NCBI GenBank assembly: GCA_023511625.1
Contig: JAIMBD010000013.1
Location: 16,497 to 80,496 of the forward strand
From: Bacillota bacterium
Lineage (GTDB): Bacteria > Bacillota > Sulfobacillia > Sulfobacillales > Sulfobacillaceae
DNA length: 64,000 bases
Direction of reading: 5' to 3'
A program made the translations under genes and the position numbers. Below, one piece after another: positions 42,016 through 50,936 of the stretch (position 1 is the stretch's first letter; every line of letters starts with the position of its first letter). The notes under the pieces were generated by a model. It searched no databases. It saw only the letters and a program-made list of their open reading frames with translations, and was not told the origin of the DNA.

Positions 42016-42774
42016 CTAGCGGCGCATGAGCTCGGTGGGCGGCGGGGCCTCCAGCAGGTCCTGGGGCCAATGCGCGCGCAGAAACCAGCGCTCCACGCCA
42101 AGGAAGATGGCCCAAGTCAACCGGCGCTGGTACTCGGGGTCGAGGAGCTTCTGCTCCTCGGCCGGGTTGGTGATGAAGCCCACTTCCACGTTGACGGCCG
42201 GCATCTTGGCGTGGCGCAAGACGTACTGGTCGATGCGCTGCACCTGCCGTCGACTGCCGGTCAAATACTGCAGCTCCTCTTGAATGGATTGGGCCAAGTG
42301 ATAGCTCGGCGCCCCGGCCCAATAAAATGTTTGCGGCCCATGCCAGACGGCTGCAGATGCGTTACAATGGATATCGATGAGGACGTCGGCGTCGGTGGAG
42401 TTGATGTACACCATTCGACTCTGGACGCGGTACTTGCGCGTTTTCGGGATGTCTTGAGGCTTGGACCAGGTCATCAGCACCCGGGCTCCGGCTTCTTCCA
42501 GCCACCGGCGCAGCGCCAAGGCTATCTGTAAGTTGATGGTGGCCTCGTCGGCTTGGCGGCCGATGCTTCCCGGATCAAAGCCGCCGTGGCCGGGGTCGAT
42601 GACTACGGTGCGCCCAGCCAGCAAGTGCCCCGCGGGAAGCGAGCCCTGCCAGGCAGCAGGAGCCGCTTGCACCACCTGCCACGAGGTCAGGAGGGTAGCC
42701 CAGGCCGCGATCAACGCCAACGCCGAGCGGAGCGGTCGAGCGGAAATGGATGGGATCCCGGGGAAAGATTTCAT
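42016..42774 (-). CDS. cwlD: N-acetylmuramoyl-L-alanine amidase, CwlD type
   Basis: 252 residues. Signal peptide or membrane anchor at residues 15-37, then an Amidase_3 domain: VVIDPGHGGFDPGS (zinc His), a Glu in QADEATINLQIALALR, the second His in DIHCNAS and the catalytic Glu in NVEVGFITNP. In Bacillus CwlD removes stem peptides from spore cortex to form muramic-delta-lactam, which germination lytic enzymes recognise, matching the ger operon in this window. CGGAGGG precedes ATG 42774. The gene is divergent from gltB. Confidence 0.9.
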   Translation of the reverse strand: MKSFPGIPSISARPLRSALALIAAWATLLTSWQVVQAAPAAWQGSLPAGHLLAGRTVVIDPGHGGFDPGSIGRQADEATINLQIALALRRWLEEAGARVLMTWSKPQDIPKTRKYRVQSRMVYINSTDADVLIDIHCNASAAVWHGPQTFYWAGAPSYHLAQSIQEELQYLTGSRRQVQRIDQYVLRHAKMPAVNVEVGFITNPAEEQKLLDPEYQRRLTWAIFLGVERWFLRAHWPQDLLEAPPPTELMRR

Positions 42775-42830
42775 CGCGTTTCCCTCCGCAGCCTATTCTA
42801 TGTCGTCCATCCTGCGGCGATGACAAGCTA

Positions 42831-42859
42831 TTGAATGAACATGCAATCGGTTGTATAAT
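42831..42859 (+). promoter_or_regulatory. Promoter of glutamate synthase gene
   Basis: TTGAAT (42831-42836), 17 bases, perfect TATAAT (42854-42859). The leader of about 125 bases holds hairpins, CCGAGC-GCG-GCTCGG and GGCCTC with GAGGCC, and is GC-rich. I do not recognise a known riboswitch in it. Confidence 0.7.
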
Positions 42860-42991
42860 TTTTGCGGTGTTTTTTGCCCACACCGAGCGCGGCTCGGCCC
42901 CGCGATGCAGTAGGGCACCGGTGCGCCGACACCGGGCCTCGGGCCGTGGAGAGGAGGCCGGGGCCCGTTGACAAGGAGGGGTATTTGGTTG

Positions 42992-45900
42992 ATGCGATCC
43001 AGCGCACTCACGCCGTTTATCGGTTCGGAACACGACGCCTGTGCCCTGTTTGCCGCGGTGTCTAAGAGGGCGCCGACGGGCGGGGATCCGTCTTTGTGGG
43101 AGCTCGCGCTGGACAGCCTCCACAAAATGAGCCACCGCGCGGGCTGGATTCGCGGCGTGAGCGACGGGTCGGGGCTGGAGGCGGACATCCCGCGGGCGGC
43201 ATGGCAACGGCGTCTGGACCGCTCTCACGCCGGCTATTCCGCCTGGGCGCCGAATTTCTGGGTGCTGGAACTGGTGGTGTCGCCGAGCCAGCTCAAGTTG
43301 GTCGAGCGCAACGTGCGCACGTTGGCCCCGTATTACGGGTTTTCGGTGTTGCTGCTGGAACCGGAGTCGGAAGGCCGCGACCAATTCCTCATCTCGTTCG
43401 CCCTGTGGCAGGAGCGGTTAGATGCGGGGACCGAGTTTGCCTTCTTGAACCGATTGGAGCAAGAGTTCCCGGGCCAAGTGGCGTCGTTCAGCCCCCACAC
43501 CATGGTGTGGAAGGTGGTGGGCAGCCCAGACGACCTCACGGCCATGTTGAACGCCTATCCCGGATACCAGCCGCGGGCACTCATGGCCCACAACCGGTTC
43601 TCCACCAATACCGAGCGCGACTTGCGGCGGGTCCAACCGTTTTTGCACCTTGCCCACAACGGGGAGATCAACACCATCGACCGCCTGATGCGCGAGTTGG
43701 AGGAGCTCGGGGTACAGCCCCTGTACGACGGCAGCGACTCCCAGAATCTGGATCGCGCCCTGACCTACCTGCTGTACGGGCTTGGCATGCCGCTGCCGGA
43801 GGCCTTGCGGTTCCTGGTGATGCCGTCGCCGGCCATGATGCGCCAACTGTCGCCCGCCGACCAGGAGGATTGGCTGCGGTTGCGCCAGGCCATGGGACCG
43901 CTGGCCCAAGGGCCGGCGGCGCTGTTGACCCGGCACGGCAACGTGCTGGCGGCGGCCGTGGACGCCCTGGGCCTACGCCCCTTGTGGCTTCTGGAGACGG
44001 CCGAGCTTTGGGCGTTAAGCTCGGAGCCGCATGTCATCGACCCGACCGAATGGGTGGCGGAACCCAAACTCATTGGGCCTGGCGAGATCGTGGCCCTATC
44101 CTGGGAGGCCGAAGGACCGGTCACGGTCTACACCAACCAGGACATCACTGCCGCTGCCCTGCGCCGCTTCCGCGGCGTGGCCATCCAGCCGCGCTGGGAG
44201 CCGGCGGGCGCGCGGACTGCCGATGTTGCCCCGTCCTGGCGGTACCTCGCCGACGGGTGGCGGAAGGACGACGTGCAGCTGGTGGAAACCTGGTACCAGG
44301 AGCATCGGGAGCCCATCGGGTCGCTCGGCTTTGACGCGCCATTGGCGGCGTTGGACGAGGACAACGTCCAAAACGTGGCCGACTACCTCCAAGAGGTGGT
44401 GGCGGTGGTGACCAACCCCGCCCTCGACCGCGAACGCGAGGCAGAACATTTCTCCCTGCTCACGTACCTGGGGCCGCGCCCGGCGCTCGATCGGCTGGAG
44501 GAGCCGGTGGGCCGCGGGCTTTGGCTGCCGCACCCCTGGCTCGGGGAAGACGACCTGCGCGCGGTAGTGTCACACTTTGGTGAACGGGTCACTCGGCTGA
44601 CCCCGAACCAAAAGCCCGGCGAGACCGAATTGGAGGCCGTCGAGCGGATCGCCCAGGCCGCCGTGGCGGCCGTCTTGGGCGGGGCCCACCTCCTGGTCCT
44701 GGACGATGCCACGGCCTACGCCGAGGGGGTAGCCTTAGACGTGCATCTGGCCATCGCCGGCATCGATCGCGCCCTGCGCAGCCAGGGGCTTCGGCGCAAG
44801 GTCGGTCTGGTGGTCCGCTCGGGGATGCTGCGCAACCTGCACGACCTGGCCTTGGCGTTGGGGCTGGGGGCCGACGCACTCGACCCTTACCTCATCTGGC
44901 AACTCTGCCCGCCTGACCAAGCCGTGCGCGACGTGTTTTACGTCCTATCCAGCGGGCTGGAGAAGGTGCTGTCTACCACCGGGTGCCACGAGCTCGACGG
45001 GTATGGGCGCTCGTTTGCGGGCATTGGGCTGCCGCGAGAAATCGGCCAGCTGTTAAACGTGCCCACCTATTTCGCGCCCGACCTTTCCGCGTGGAACGAA
45101 CACCGCGCCCTGGTCGCCGAAAAGCGGTTACAGGCGGAAGCCGAGGCCGTTCCGGGCAAGGAGCCGCGCCTGCCCCGTTTCAGCCACCGCAACAACCGGC
45201 TGTTCAAGTCGATCGGGGCCCTGGCGGAGGGGAAGATCGACGCCAACACGTACGAGGACCACGCCTTTAAGTGGGCCCAGGAGATGCCCATCAACATCCG
45301 GCACGTCTTGTCGGTGAAGTACCCCAAGGCGCCCACGCGCAAGCAACCGAGTAAGGTCGACATTTCCATCGACGGCTATGATTTGCCCTTCGTCATCGCC
45401 TCCATGTCCTATGGGTCGCAGGGCGAGACTGCCTTCCGGGCATACGCCGAGGCCGCCAAGGCCCTCAACATGCTGGCCATGAACGGCGAGGGCGGCGAGA
45501 TCCGGGACATGTTGGGCCGGTACTACCGGTGGCGCGGGCACCAGATCGCCTCGGGGCGGTTTGGCGTCAACACCGCGCTGTTAAACGGCGCGCGGTTTTT
45601 GGAGATCAAAATCGGGCAGGGAGCCAAGCCGGGAGAAGGCGGGCACTTGCCGGGCAAAAAGGTGTCGGAGAAGGTGGCCCAGGCGCGCAACGCCTTGCCG
45701 GGCATCGACCTCATCTCCCCCAACAACAACCACGACCTGTACTCCATCGAGGATCTGGCCCAGCTGATCTTCGAGCTCAAGACGGCCAACCCCGATGCCA
45801 AGGTCGTGGTGAAGTGCCCGGTGGTCCCGAACATCGGCACCATCGCCGTGGGCATCGTCAAGGCCGGCGCCGACGTGGTCACCCTGTCGGGGTTTGAAGG

Positions 45901-47263
45901 CGGCACGGGGGCGGCGCGCCTGCACGCCTTGCGCCACGTAGGGCTGCCGGCAGACGTGGGCGTGCCGCTGGTGCACGCGGCCCTGTCGGCTGCGGGACTG
46001 CGCGACCAGGCCGAGATCTGGTGCGACGGCGGCATGCGCAGCGCCGAAGACGCCCTCAAGATGATCCTCTTGGGAGCCAACCGGGTCGGGTACGCCACCT
46101 TGGCCATGATGGCGCTCGGTTGCACCGCCTGCCGCGGCTGCCAGCTCGACACCTGCCACGTCGGCATCACCACGCAAATCGAGACGGTAGAGGAGGCCCG
46201 CGAGCGCGGCCTGAAGAAGTTTGAACCCCAGGTGTTGGACGTGGCCGTCGAGCACTTGGTGCGCGTCTTCCGGAGCATGGGCCAGAGCCTGGCCGGATAC
46301 GTGGAGCAACTGGGGGAGACCCGCCTGCAAAACTTGGTGGGGCGCTGGGACCTTTTGCAGCAGGAACACTACTACTCGGTGGTCAATGTGGTGGGCTACC
46401 TGGATCAGCTCCAGGAGGCCCTGCAGCGCGCCGTACGGGCCGAGTCGGCGGTCTTGGTGGCCACGGGCACCGATGCCGTGCCGGCCTCCATCAGCCCCCC
46501 GAGCCCCAACCAGCGGGCCATCGGCACCGGTCTCGCCCATCGTGGCCACGCGCCTGCTGGCCCTATCGCCGTCAACCGGGTGGCCGGCCAAGGCTTTGGG
46601 GCCTTCAACGGGCGCGGGCTTTCGCTGGTGGCCCTGGGCGGGGCTCAGGACGGCGTGGGCAAGAGCGCCATGGGCGGCGAGATCGTGGTGCTCAAGACCC
46701 AGAACCAATCCGGCACCGTCGTGGGCGGGTTCTGCGGCAAGTCGCTGGCGTACGGCGCCCAGGCCGGCACCTTCATCGTGCAGGGTCAGGCCGACGCGCG
46801 GGCCGGTGTGCGGTTGGCAGGGGCCAATGTCGTCATCCTCAACGACGTCCCTGACCAAAGCCTGTGGTCCTGGGTCAACTGGGGTCCTGCCGCCATCAAG
46901 GGGTTTGGGTTTGAGTACATGACGCGCGGCGTGGGCATCATCCTCGGCGACCCCGGACCGTGGCTGTGCGCAGGCATGACCGGCGGAGTCCTCTACCTGG
47001 AGCTGGACCCCGATCGGGGCCTGACCTTGTCGGTACTGCAAGACCGGTTGGCCACCAACGCCAAGATCCAGTGGCGCCCCTTGGAGGCCCCCGACATCGC
47101 CACCGTGCGGCGGCTTTTAGGCCTCGCCCAAGAGCGCACCCGCGAGACGGCCAGTCCCGCGCTCCAAGCCAAACTGGCCCGCTTGTTGGAGGACCCGGCC
47201 CGCTGGATGATCAAGGCGGTGCCGGAAGGCATGCAAGCCGATCCCAACGTTTCGACGGAGTGA
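42992..47263 (+). CDS. gltB: Glutamate synthase large (alpha) subunit
   Basis: 1423 residues. Makes glutamate from glutamine and 2-oxoglutarate. A 16-residue propeptide precedes the glutaminase nucleophile Cys17 (DACALFAAVSKRAPTG). Class II amidotransferase domain to about 400 (ALMAHNRFSTNTERDL, FLHLAHNGEINTIDRL), central domain, FMN/synthase domain from about 770 (HRNNRLFKSIGALAEGKIDA, SMSYGSQGETAF, SPNNNHDLYSIEDLAQLIF, LSGFEGGTGAAR), [3Fe-4S] cysteines in CTACRGCQLDTC, and the GXGXG beta-helix end (AMGGEIVVLK). ATG 42992 is 11 bases from AGGAGGG; TTG 42989 is also possible. No small subunit gltD is adjacent, so electron input (GltD elsewhere or ferredoxin) is open. Confidence 0.94.
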   Translation: MRSSALTPFIGSEHDACALFAAVSKRAPTGGDPSLWELALDSLHKMSHRAGWIRGVSDGSGLEADIPRAAWQRRLDRSHAGYSAWAPNFWVLELVVSPSQLKLVERNVRTLAPYYGFSVLLLEPESEGRDQFLISFALWQERLDAGTEFAFLNRLEQEFPGQVASFSPHTMVWKVVGSPDDLTAMLNAYPGYQPRALMAHNRFSTNTERDLRRVQPFLHLAHNGEINTIDRLMRELEELGVQPLYDGSDSQNLDRALTYLLYGLGMPLPEALRFLVMPSPAMMRQLSPADQEDWLRLRQAMGPLAQGPAALLTRHGNVLAAAVDALGLRPLWLLETAELWALSSEPHVIDPTEWVAEPKLIGPGEIVALSWEAEGPVTVYTNQDITAAALRRFRGVAIQPRWEPAGARTADVAPSWRYLADGWRKDDVQLVETWYQEHREPIGSLGFDAPLAALDEDNVQNVADYLQEVVAVVTNPALDREREAEHFSLLTYLGPRPALDRLEEPVGRGLWLPHPWLGEDDLRAVVSHFGERVTRLTPNQKPGETELEAVERIAQAAVAAVLGGAHLLVLDDATAYAEGVALDVHLAIAGIDRALRSQGLRRKVGLVVRSGMLRNLHDLALALGLGADALDPYLIWQLCPPDQAVRDVFYVLSSGLEKVLSTTGCHELDGYGRSFAGIGLPREIGQLLNVPTYFAPDLSAWNEHRALVAEKRLQAEAEAVPGKEPRLPRFSHRNNRLFKSIGALAEGKIDANTYEDHAFKWAQEMPINIRHVLSVKYPKAPTRKQPSKVDISIDGYDLPFVIASMSYGSQGETAFRAYAEAAKALNMLAMNGEGGEIRDMLGRYYRWRGHQIASGRFGVNTALLNGARFLEIKIGQGAKPGEGGHLPGKKVSEKVAQARNALPGIDLISPNNNHDLYSIEDLAQLIFELKTANPDAKVVVKCPVVPNIGTIAVGIVKAGADVVTLSGFEGGTGAARLHALRHVGLPADVGVPLVHAALSAAGLRDQAEIWCDGGMRSAEDALKMILLGANRVGYATLAMMALGCTACRGCQLDTCHVGITTQIETVEEARERGLKKFEPQVLDVAVEHLVRVFRSMGQSLAGYVEQLGETRLQNLVGRWDLLQQEHYYSVVNVVGYLDQLQEALQRAVRAESAVLVATGTDAVPASISPPSPNQRAIGTGLAHRGHAPAGPIAVNRVAGQGFGAFNGRGLSLVALGGAQDGVGKSAMGGEIVVLKTQNQSGTVVGGFCGKSLAYGAQAGTFIVQGQADARAGVRLAGANVVILNDVPDQSLWSWVNWGPAAIKGFGFEYMTRGVGIILGDPGPWLCAGMTGGVLYLELDPDRGLTLSVLQDRLATNAKIQWRPLEAPDIATVRRLLGLAQERTRETASPALQAKLARLLEDPARWMIKAVPEGMQADPNVSTE

Positions 47264-47270
47264 CGGTCCC

Positions 47271-48431
47271 CTACCGATCAGACCCGGCCAGATACCGACG
47301 GGCCAAGGCCCACAGCCGATCCCGCCGGTTCAAGGCCGGGTCTTGGCTTACCGCCGCCCAAAGCTGCGCCGTCAGACGGCCGAGCGCGGCCCCTTGGACG
47401 CCCAGGACGGCCCCGAGTTCTCCTGGCGAGACCGCCAAAGCCAGGGGATAGAGCGACTCTTCGACCCCGTGGGCCCGAGCCCAGTCGGCCAAGATCCCCC
47501 AGCCCGGCACGCCGCGGCGCACCGCCGCGGCCCATTCGTCCGGCCCGCCCCCACGCCCTATCCACGCGAGCGCGCCCTCCAGCGCCCGCCGCTCGGCCCG
47601 CGTCAAGGGCCAACGGCGTATCCACGCCCGCGCCGGCTCTTCTGCCCCAAAGGCCGCCCACAGCCACCACAACCGGCGCGCGGGCACCGACGCCGGCACC
47701 GGCCCCGCCGCCTCCCAGAACGCGCCCTCGGGCAACTCCAGGGCCGGCGCAAGCCCCAAGGTGTACACAAGGCGCCAGCGGTGCGCAGGCGCCGACAACA
47801 TCCGCGTCCACTCCCAAAGGCGCCGCTCGCGACTTGGCGCTTGGGCCCACGTCCGGCACCGCCAGGCCGCTTCAAAGGTGTCGGCCGCGATCCAACCCCC
47901 GAACACGGCAGCCAAACGGGCCAAGCGCATCAGGCGCAGCCCGTCCTCGCGAAAGCGCCGCTCGGGGTCGCCCACTGCCCGCCAGCGGCGCGCCTTGAGG
48001 TCCTCGGCGGCGCCTGGCACGGCCGCCACCCGATGGCGGTTGAAGGCCACGGCGTTGACGGTAAAATCCCGTCGGGAGAGATCCTCTTCAATCGCCGCCA
48101 CCGGACGGATGCGCGCGGGATGGCGCGCGTCCTCGGTGCCTTCTTCGGCCCGCATGATGGTCACCTCGACGCCTGGCGCCGCCTGCACGGTGCCAAAGCG
48201 CGCCCCCGGGTGCCCCGTGCCGTACCGCGCCGCTAAGAGATCCCACGGGGCGTTGGTGGCCACGTCCCAATCCTCCACCGGCCAGCCCCACAACAGATTG
48301 CGGGCCGCGCCGCCCACTACGTAGGCGTCATACCCCGCCCTTTCCAGGTCCGCCAGCACCGCCTCCACGGCGGGGGGCAGCGGGACCTGCGTCAGCGCCT
48401 CCAATCCTTCGACCCGCTTCGTAGGGATCAC
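47271..48431 (-). CDS. cca: CCA tRNA nucleotidyltransferase / poly(A) polymerase family
   Basis: 386 residues, class II nucleotidyltransferase that repairs tRNA 3' CCA ends or, in some relatives, adds poly(A). Head domain: YVVGGAARNLLWGWPVEDWD, with metal Asps in EDWDVAT; ARFGTVQ, EDLSRRDFTVNAVAF and REDGLRLMRLARLAAVFGG. The family pattern GG.VRD is here GGAARN, i.e. Asn for the conserved Asp. The C-terminal helical part is Trp/Arg-rich and diverged, and no HD domain is seen. A minus-strand promoter lies just upstream. GTG 48431 has only a weak ribosome site. Whether it adds CCA or A residues is not clear. Confidence 0.85.
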   Translation of the reverse strand: MIPTKRVEGLEALTQVPLPPAVEAVLADLERAGYDAYVVGGAARNLLWGWPVEDWDVATNAPWDLLAARYGTGHPGARFGTVQAAPGVEVTIMRAEEGTEDARHPARIRPVAAIEEDLSRRDFTVNAVAFNRHRVAAVPGAAEDLKARRWRAVGDPERRFREDGLRLMRLARLAAVFGGWIAADTFEAAWRCRTWAQAPSRERRLWEWTRMLSAPAHRWRLVYTLGLAPALELPEGAFWEAAGPVPASVPARRLWWLWAAFGAEEPARAWIRRWPLTRAERRALEGALAWIGRGGGPDEWAAAVRRGVPGWGILADWARAHGVEESLYPLALAVSPGELGAVLGVQGAALGRLTAQLWAAVSQDPALNRRDRLWALARRYLAGSDR

Positions 48432-48457
48432 CCGGAATTAAACTCTATTCCAAAACC

Positions 48458-48487
48458 ATTCTACTCCGCCCCGAAATCCATACACAA
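48458..48487 (-). promoter_or_regulatory. Promoter of the cca-type gene
   Basis: Minus-strand TTGTGT (48487-48482), 18 bases, TAGAAT (48463-48458). The region is an AT-rich divergent intergenic of about 100 bases shared with the XRE-TPR regulator. Transcription would begin some 20 bases before the GTG at 48431. Confidence 0.55.
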
Positions 48488-48530
48488 CTGACCGCTCCCT
48501 ATGTTACAGTGAAGTTGGGGGGATGCAGGG

Positions 48531-49865
48531 TTGGTAGGGGCCAAGATTCGGGAACTGCGCAAAAAGTTGGGCCTGACGCAAGAACAGCTGGCAGGCACCG
48601 AGCTGACCAAGAGCTACGTCAGCCAAGTGGAGTTGGGGCGAATCAGCCCGTCGCAGAAGGCGCTGCAGATCATGGCGGCACGGCTGGGGAAACCGGTGGG
48701 CTATTTCCAGGAGAACCGCGACGACCTGCGCACCATCGACTTCCTGCTCAAGGCCGCCCGCGCGCTGTGGACCACCCACCGCCTGGAGGAGGGGATGCTG
48801 GGCCTCAAAGAGGCGCTGTCGCTGGCCGAACGCATCGGGCGCGAAGACCTCATGGCGCAGATCAAGCTGGCCATGGGTCGGCTGGAGATGGCCCAAGGCC
48901 ACCTGACGGAGGCCGAGGCCCTCTTGCAGCACAGCCTCGAGCTCAGCCGCAACGAAGCGCGCCCGGAGCTCATCACCGAGGTCGCCGATACCTTGGGGCT
49001 GGTCGCCACCCGGCTCGGCAACTTCCAAGATGCCGTCCATTCCTTCCAATTGGCGCTCGAATCCAGCGCCGCCCTCAGCCCCGAACACACGGCCATCCGC
49101 GTGGAGGCGCTTCGGGACTATGGGGACTTCTGCCATGGCCTCGGCCAATGGGAGAGCGCGTTGGCCCTGTACCGAGAAGCCTTGACCGTCGCCGCCGCCG
49201 TCGAGCCCCGCTATCAGGCAGAGCTTGACGCCCGCATGGCCAATGCCCTGGCGCACCGGGGCGCCGCCCAAGATGCGGAACGGCACATCGCTGCGGCCGA
49301 ACGCCAGCTGGACCGCCGCCACGAAGACGTGGCCCAAGCCATCATCGCCGCCGATCTCGGCAAATGCCTGCTCCTCCTCCACCGCTATTCGGAGGCGTAC
49401 CAACGCCTGCGGGAGGTCCTTGAGGTGTTTGAACAGGCCGCGTTGGGGCCGGAATGGGTGGAACCCGTGTGGAAGGGGCTGATGGTGGCCGTGGCCCGCA
49501 CCCGCCGCCGAGACTGGTGGGAATTGTTGGAAGGGCACTGGAACCAATCCGGGGGAACCGCCGCGCGCTCCCAGGACCTTGGGGCCCAGTGGGCATTGTT
49601 GACGGCCGCCATGGCCCGGGCCGCTGGCCACTGGGAGAAGGCGCACGCGGCCCTGGCAAACGTCGCCTCCACCCTCCCGGAACACGCAGCCGCCCGCGAC
49701 CTTTTGGCGGTCGAAGCCGAAAACCCCACCGCCCCGCCGGCGCCATTGGAGCGGCTGTGGCGTTGGCTTCTGGAGACCGCATTTGCTCCCGACCGCTATC
49801 CCGATTTCCTGCCGAAGCCGGTGCTAAGTTGGATGCGCCCCATCCGGCTGGCCGAACTGTACTGA
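48531..49865 (+). CDS. XRE-family regulator with TPR domain
   Basis: 444 residues. Residues 1-65 are a helix-turn-helix (IRELRKKLGLTQEQLAG, SYVSQVELGRISPSQKAL, IMAARLGKPVGYF). The rest is a run of about seven tetratricopeptide-like helix pairs (LLKAARALWTTHRLEEGMLG, ALSLAERIGREDLMAQI, YREALTVAAAVEPRYQAELD). The design matches RRNPP-type regulators such as PlcR, which bind a signalling peptide in the TPR part, but no small peptide gene is visible next to it. The TTG 48531 is used: GGGGGG lies eight bases upstream. A hairpin terminator follows the stop. Confidence 0.82.
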   Translation: MVGAKIRELRKKLGLTQEQLAGTELTKSYVSQVELGRISPSQKALQIMAARLGKPVGYFQENRDDLRTIDFLLKAARALWTTHRLEEGMLGLKEALSLAERIGREDLMAQIKLAMGRLEMAQGHLTEAEALLQHSLELSRNEARPELITEVADTLGLVATRLGNFQDAVHSFQLALESSAALSPEHTAIRVEALRDYGDFCHGLGQWESALALYREALTVAAAVEPRYQAELDARMANALAHRGAAQDAERHIAAAERQLDRRHEDVAQAIIAADLGKCLLLLHRYSEAYQRLREVLEVFEQAALGPEWVEPVWKGLMVAVARTRRRDWWELLEGHWNQSGGTAARSQDLGAQWALLTAAMARAAGHWEKAHAALANVASTLPEHAAARDLLAVEAENPTAPPAPLERLWRWLLETAFAPDRYPDFLPKPVLSWMRPIRLAELY

Positions 49866-49894
49866 CCGGCGAGCATACCCGCCGCCGGGTTTTG
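49866..49894 (+). terminator. Terminator after the XRE-TPR gene
   Basis: CCGGCG (49866-49871) pairs with CGCCGG (49883-49888), followed by GTTTT. It starts directly after the stop codon at 49865 and lies between convergent genes. Confidence 0.5.
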
Positions 49895-49898
49895 GGAG

Positions 49899-50291
49899 TT
49901 AGCGCTTGGAGAACTGCGGCGCCTTGCGGGCTTTCTTGAGTCCGTACTTGCGGCGTTCCTTCACGCGCGGATCGCGGGTCAGCATCCCGGCTCGCTTGAG
50001 GACCGCGCGATAATTGGGGTCTACGCGCAGAAGCGCCCGCGCGATGCCGTGCCGCACGGCCCCGGCCTGTCCCGACAGCCCGCCCCCTTCGACGCGCACC
50101 AACACGTCGAACTGCCCTTCCATCTCCACCAGCTGCAAGGGGGCCCGCACGGTGGTCTGCAGCGTCAACAAGGGGAAATAGTCTTCAAAGGCTCGCCCGT
50201 TGATCAGCACCCGTCCGGTGCCCGGAACCAACCGCACACGCGCCACGGCGTTCTTGCGCCGTCCGGTGCCCCAAAACTGTACCACCGCCAT
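49899..50291 (-). CDS. rpsI: 30S ribosomal protein S9 (uS9)
   Basis: 130 residues: [70 protein letters not shown], ending in the canonical KAPQFSKR tail that reaches the P site. ATG 50291 begins two bases after the rplM stop, so it is translationally coupled to L13. This pair is conserved across bacteria. Confidence 0.98.
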   Translation of the reverse strand: MAVVQFWGTGRRKNAVARVRLVPGTGRVLINGRAFEDYFPLLTLQTTVRAPLQLVEMEGQFDVLVRVEGGGLSGQAGAVRHGIARALLRVDPNYRAVLKRAGMLTRDPRVKERRKYGLKKARKAPQFSKR

Positions 50292-50293
50292 CG

Positions 50294-50731
50294 TTAGTAA
50301 CGGAGTCCCTCCCACGGTTCTGGCTTCTGGGCCGCGTGCGGATGCTCGCTCCCCCGATACACTTTCAGCTTCTTGAACATCTTGCGGCCCAACCGATTCT
50401 TCGGCAGCATCCCGCGCACGGCGTGCTCGAGGACAAACTCGGGCTTGGTGGCCATAAGTTGCCGGTAACCCCGCTGCTTGAGTCCGCCCGGGTACCCGGA
50501 ATGATGGTAGTAAACTTTCTGGTCGAGCTTCTTCCCCGTCAACACCACTTGGCTGGCGTTGATGATGATGACGTGGTCGCCGGTGTCGATGTGCGGCGTG
50601 TAAATCGGCTTGTGCTTGCCTCGCAAGAGCGTCGCCGCGAGCGCCGCGACCCGTCCGAGCGGCTTTCCGGCCGCATCAATGACATACCACTTGCGCTCCA
50701 CCTCGCTCGGCTTGGCCATATAGGTGGGCAT
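50294..50731 (-). CDS. rplM: 50S ribosomal protein L13 (uL13)
   Basis: 145 residues: [69 protein letters not shown] in consecutive blocks, [20 protein letters not shown] and [16 protein letters not shown] 50731 follows AAGGGGG by eight bases; the longer frame from 50767 adds residues foreign to L13. It heads the rplM-rpsI operon with a strong promoter 62 bases upstream. Confidence 0.98.
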   Translation of the reverse strand: MPTYMAKPSEVERKWYVIDAAGKPLGRVAALAATLLRGKHKPIYTPHIDTGDHVIIINASQVVLTGKKLDQKVYYHHSGYPGGLKQRGYRQLMATKPEFVLEHAVRGMLPKNRLGRKMFKKLKVYRGSEHPHAAQKPEPWEGLRY

Positions 50732-50792
50732 TCCGATGTCCCCCTTCGCGCGAAAAAGTGCCGGCAACCTTGGCCGACAACCGAACGCTCCT

Positions 50793-50821
50793 ATTCTATC
50801 GATCCCCCTTTAGGGTGTCAA
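50793..50821 (-). promoter_or_regulatory. Strong promoter of rplM-rpsI
   Basis: Minus-strand TTGACA (50821-50816), 17-base spacer, TAGAAT (50798-50793): the best sigma-A match in the window. The leader before the rplM ATG is about 55 bases. Confidence 0.8.
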
Positions 50822-50877
50822 GTATTGCCGCGGAGGGGGAGGGGACGGCAGCGCGGAGGCACACGACTGGCATGCCA

Positions 50878-50911
50878 AAGCGGGGCGAGGCCCCCGGCCC
50901 CCGCCCCGCTT
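50878..50911 (-). terminator. Hairpin terminator after the LigM-like gene
   Basis: Minus strand AAGCGGGGCG (50911-50902, starting at the end of GAAGC) pairs with CGCCCCGCTT (50887-50878), followed by TGG. It lies 26 bases after the stop of the demethylase gene and upstream of the rplM promoter, so it would separate the two units. The T-run is short. Confidence 0.5.
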
Positions 50912-50936
50912 CCTTTCGCGCCGATAGGGGCTCCGC

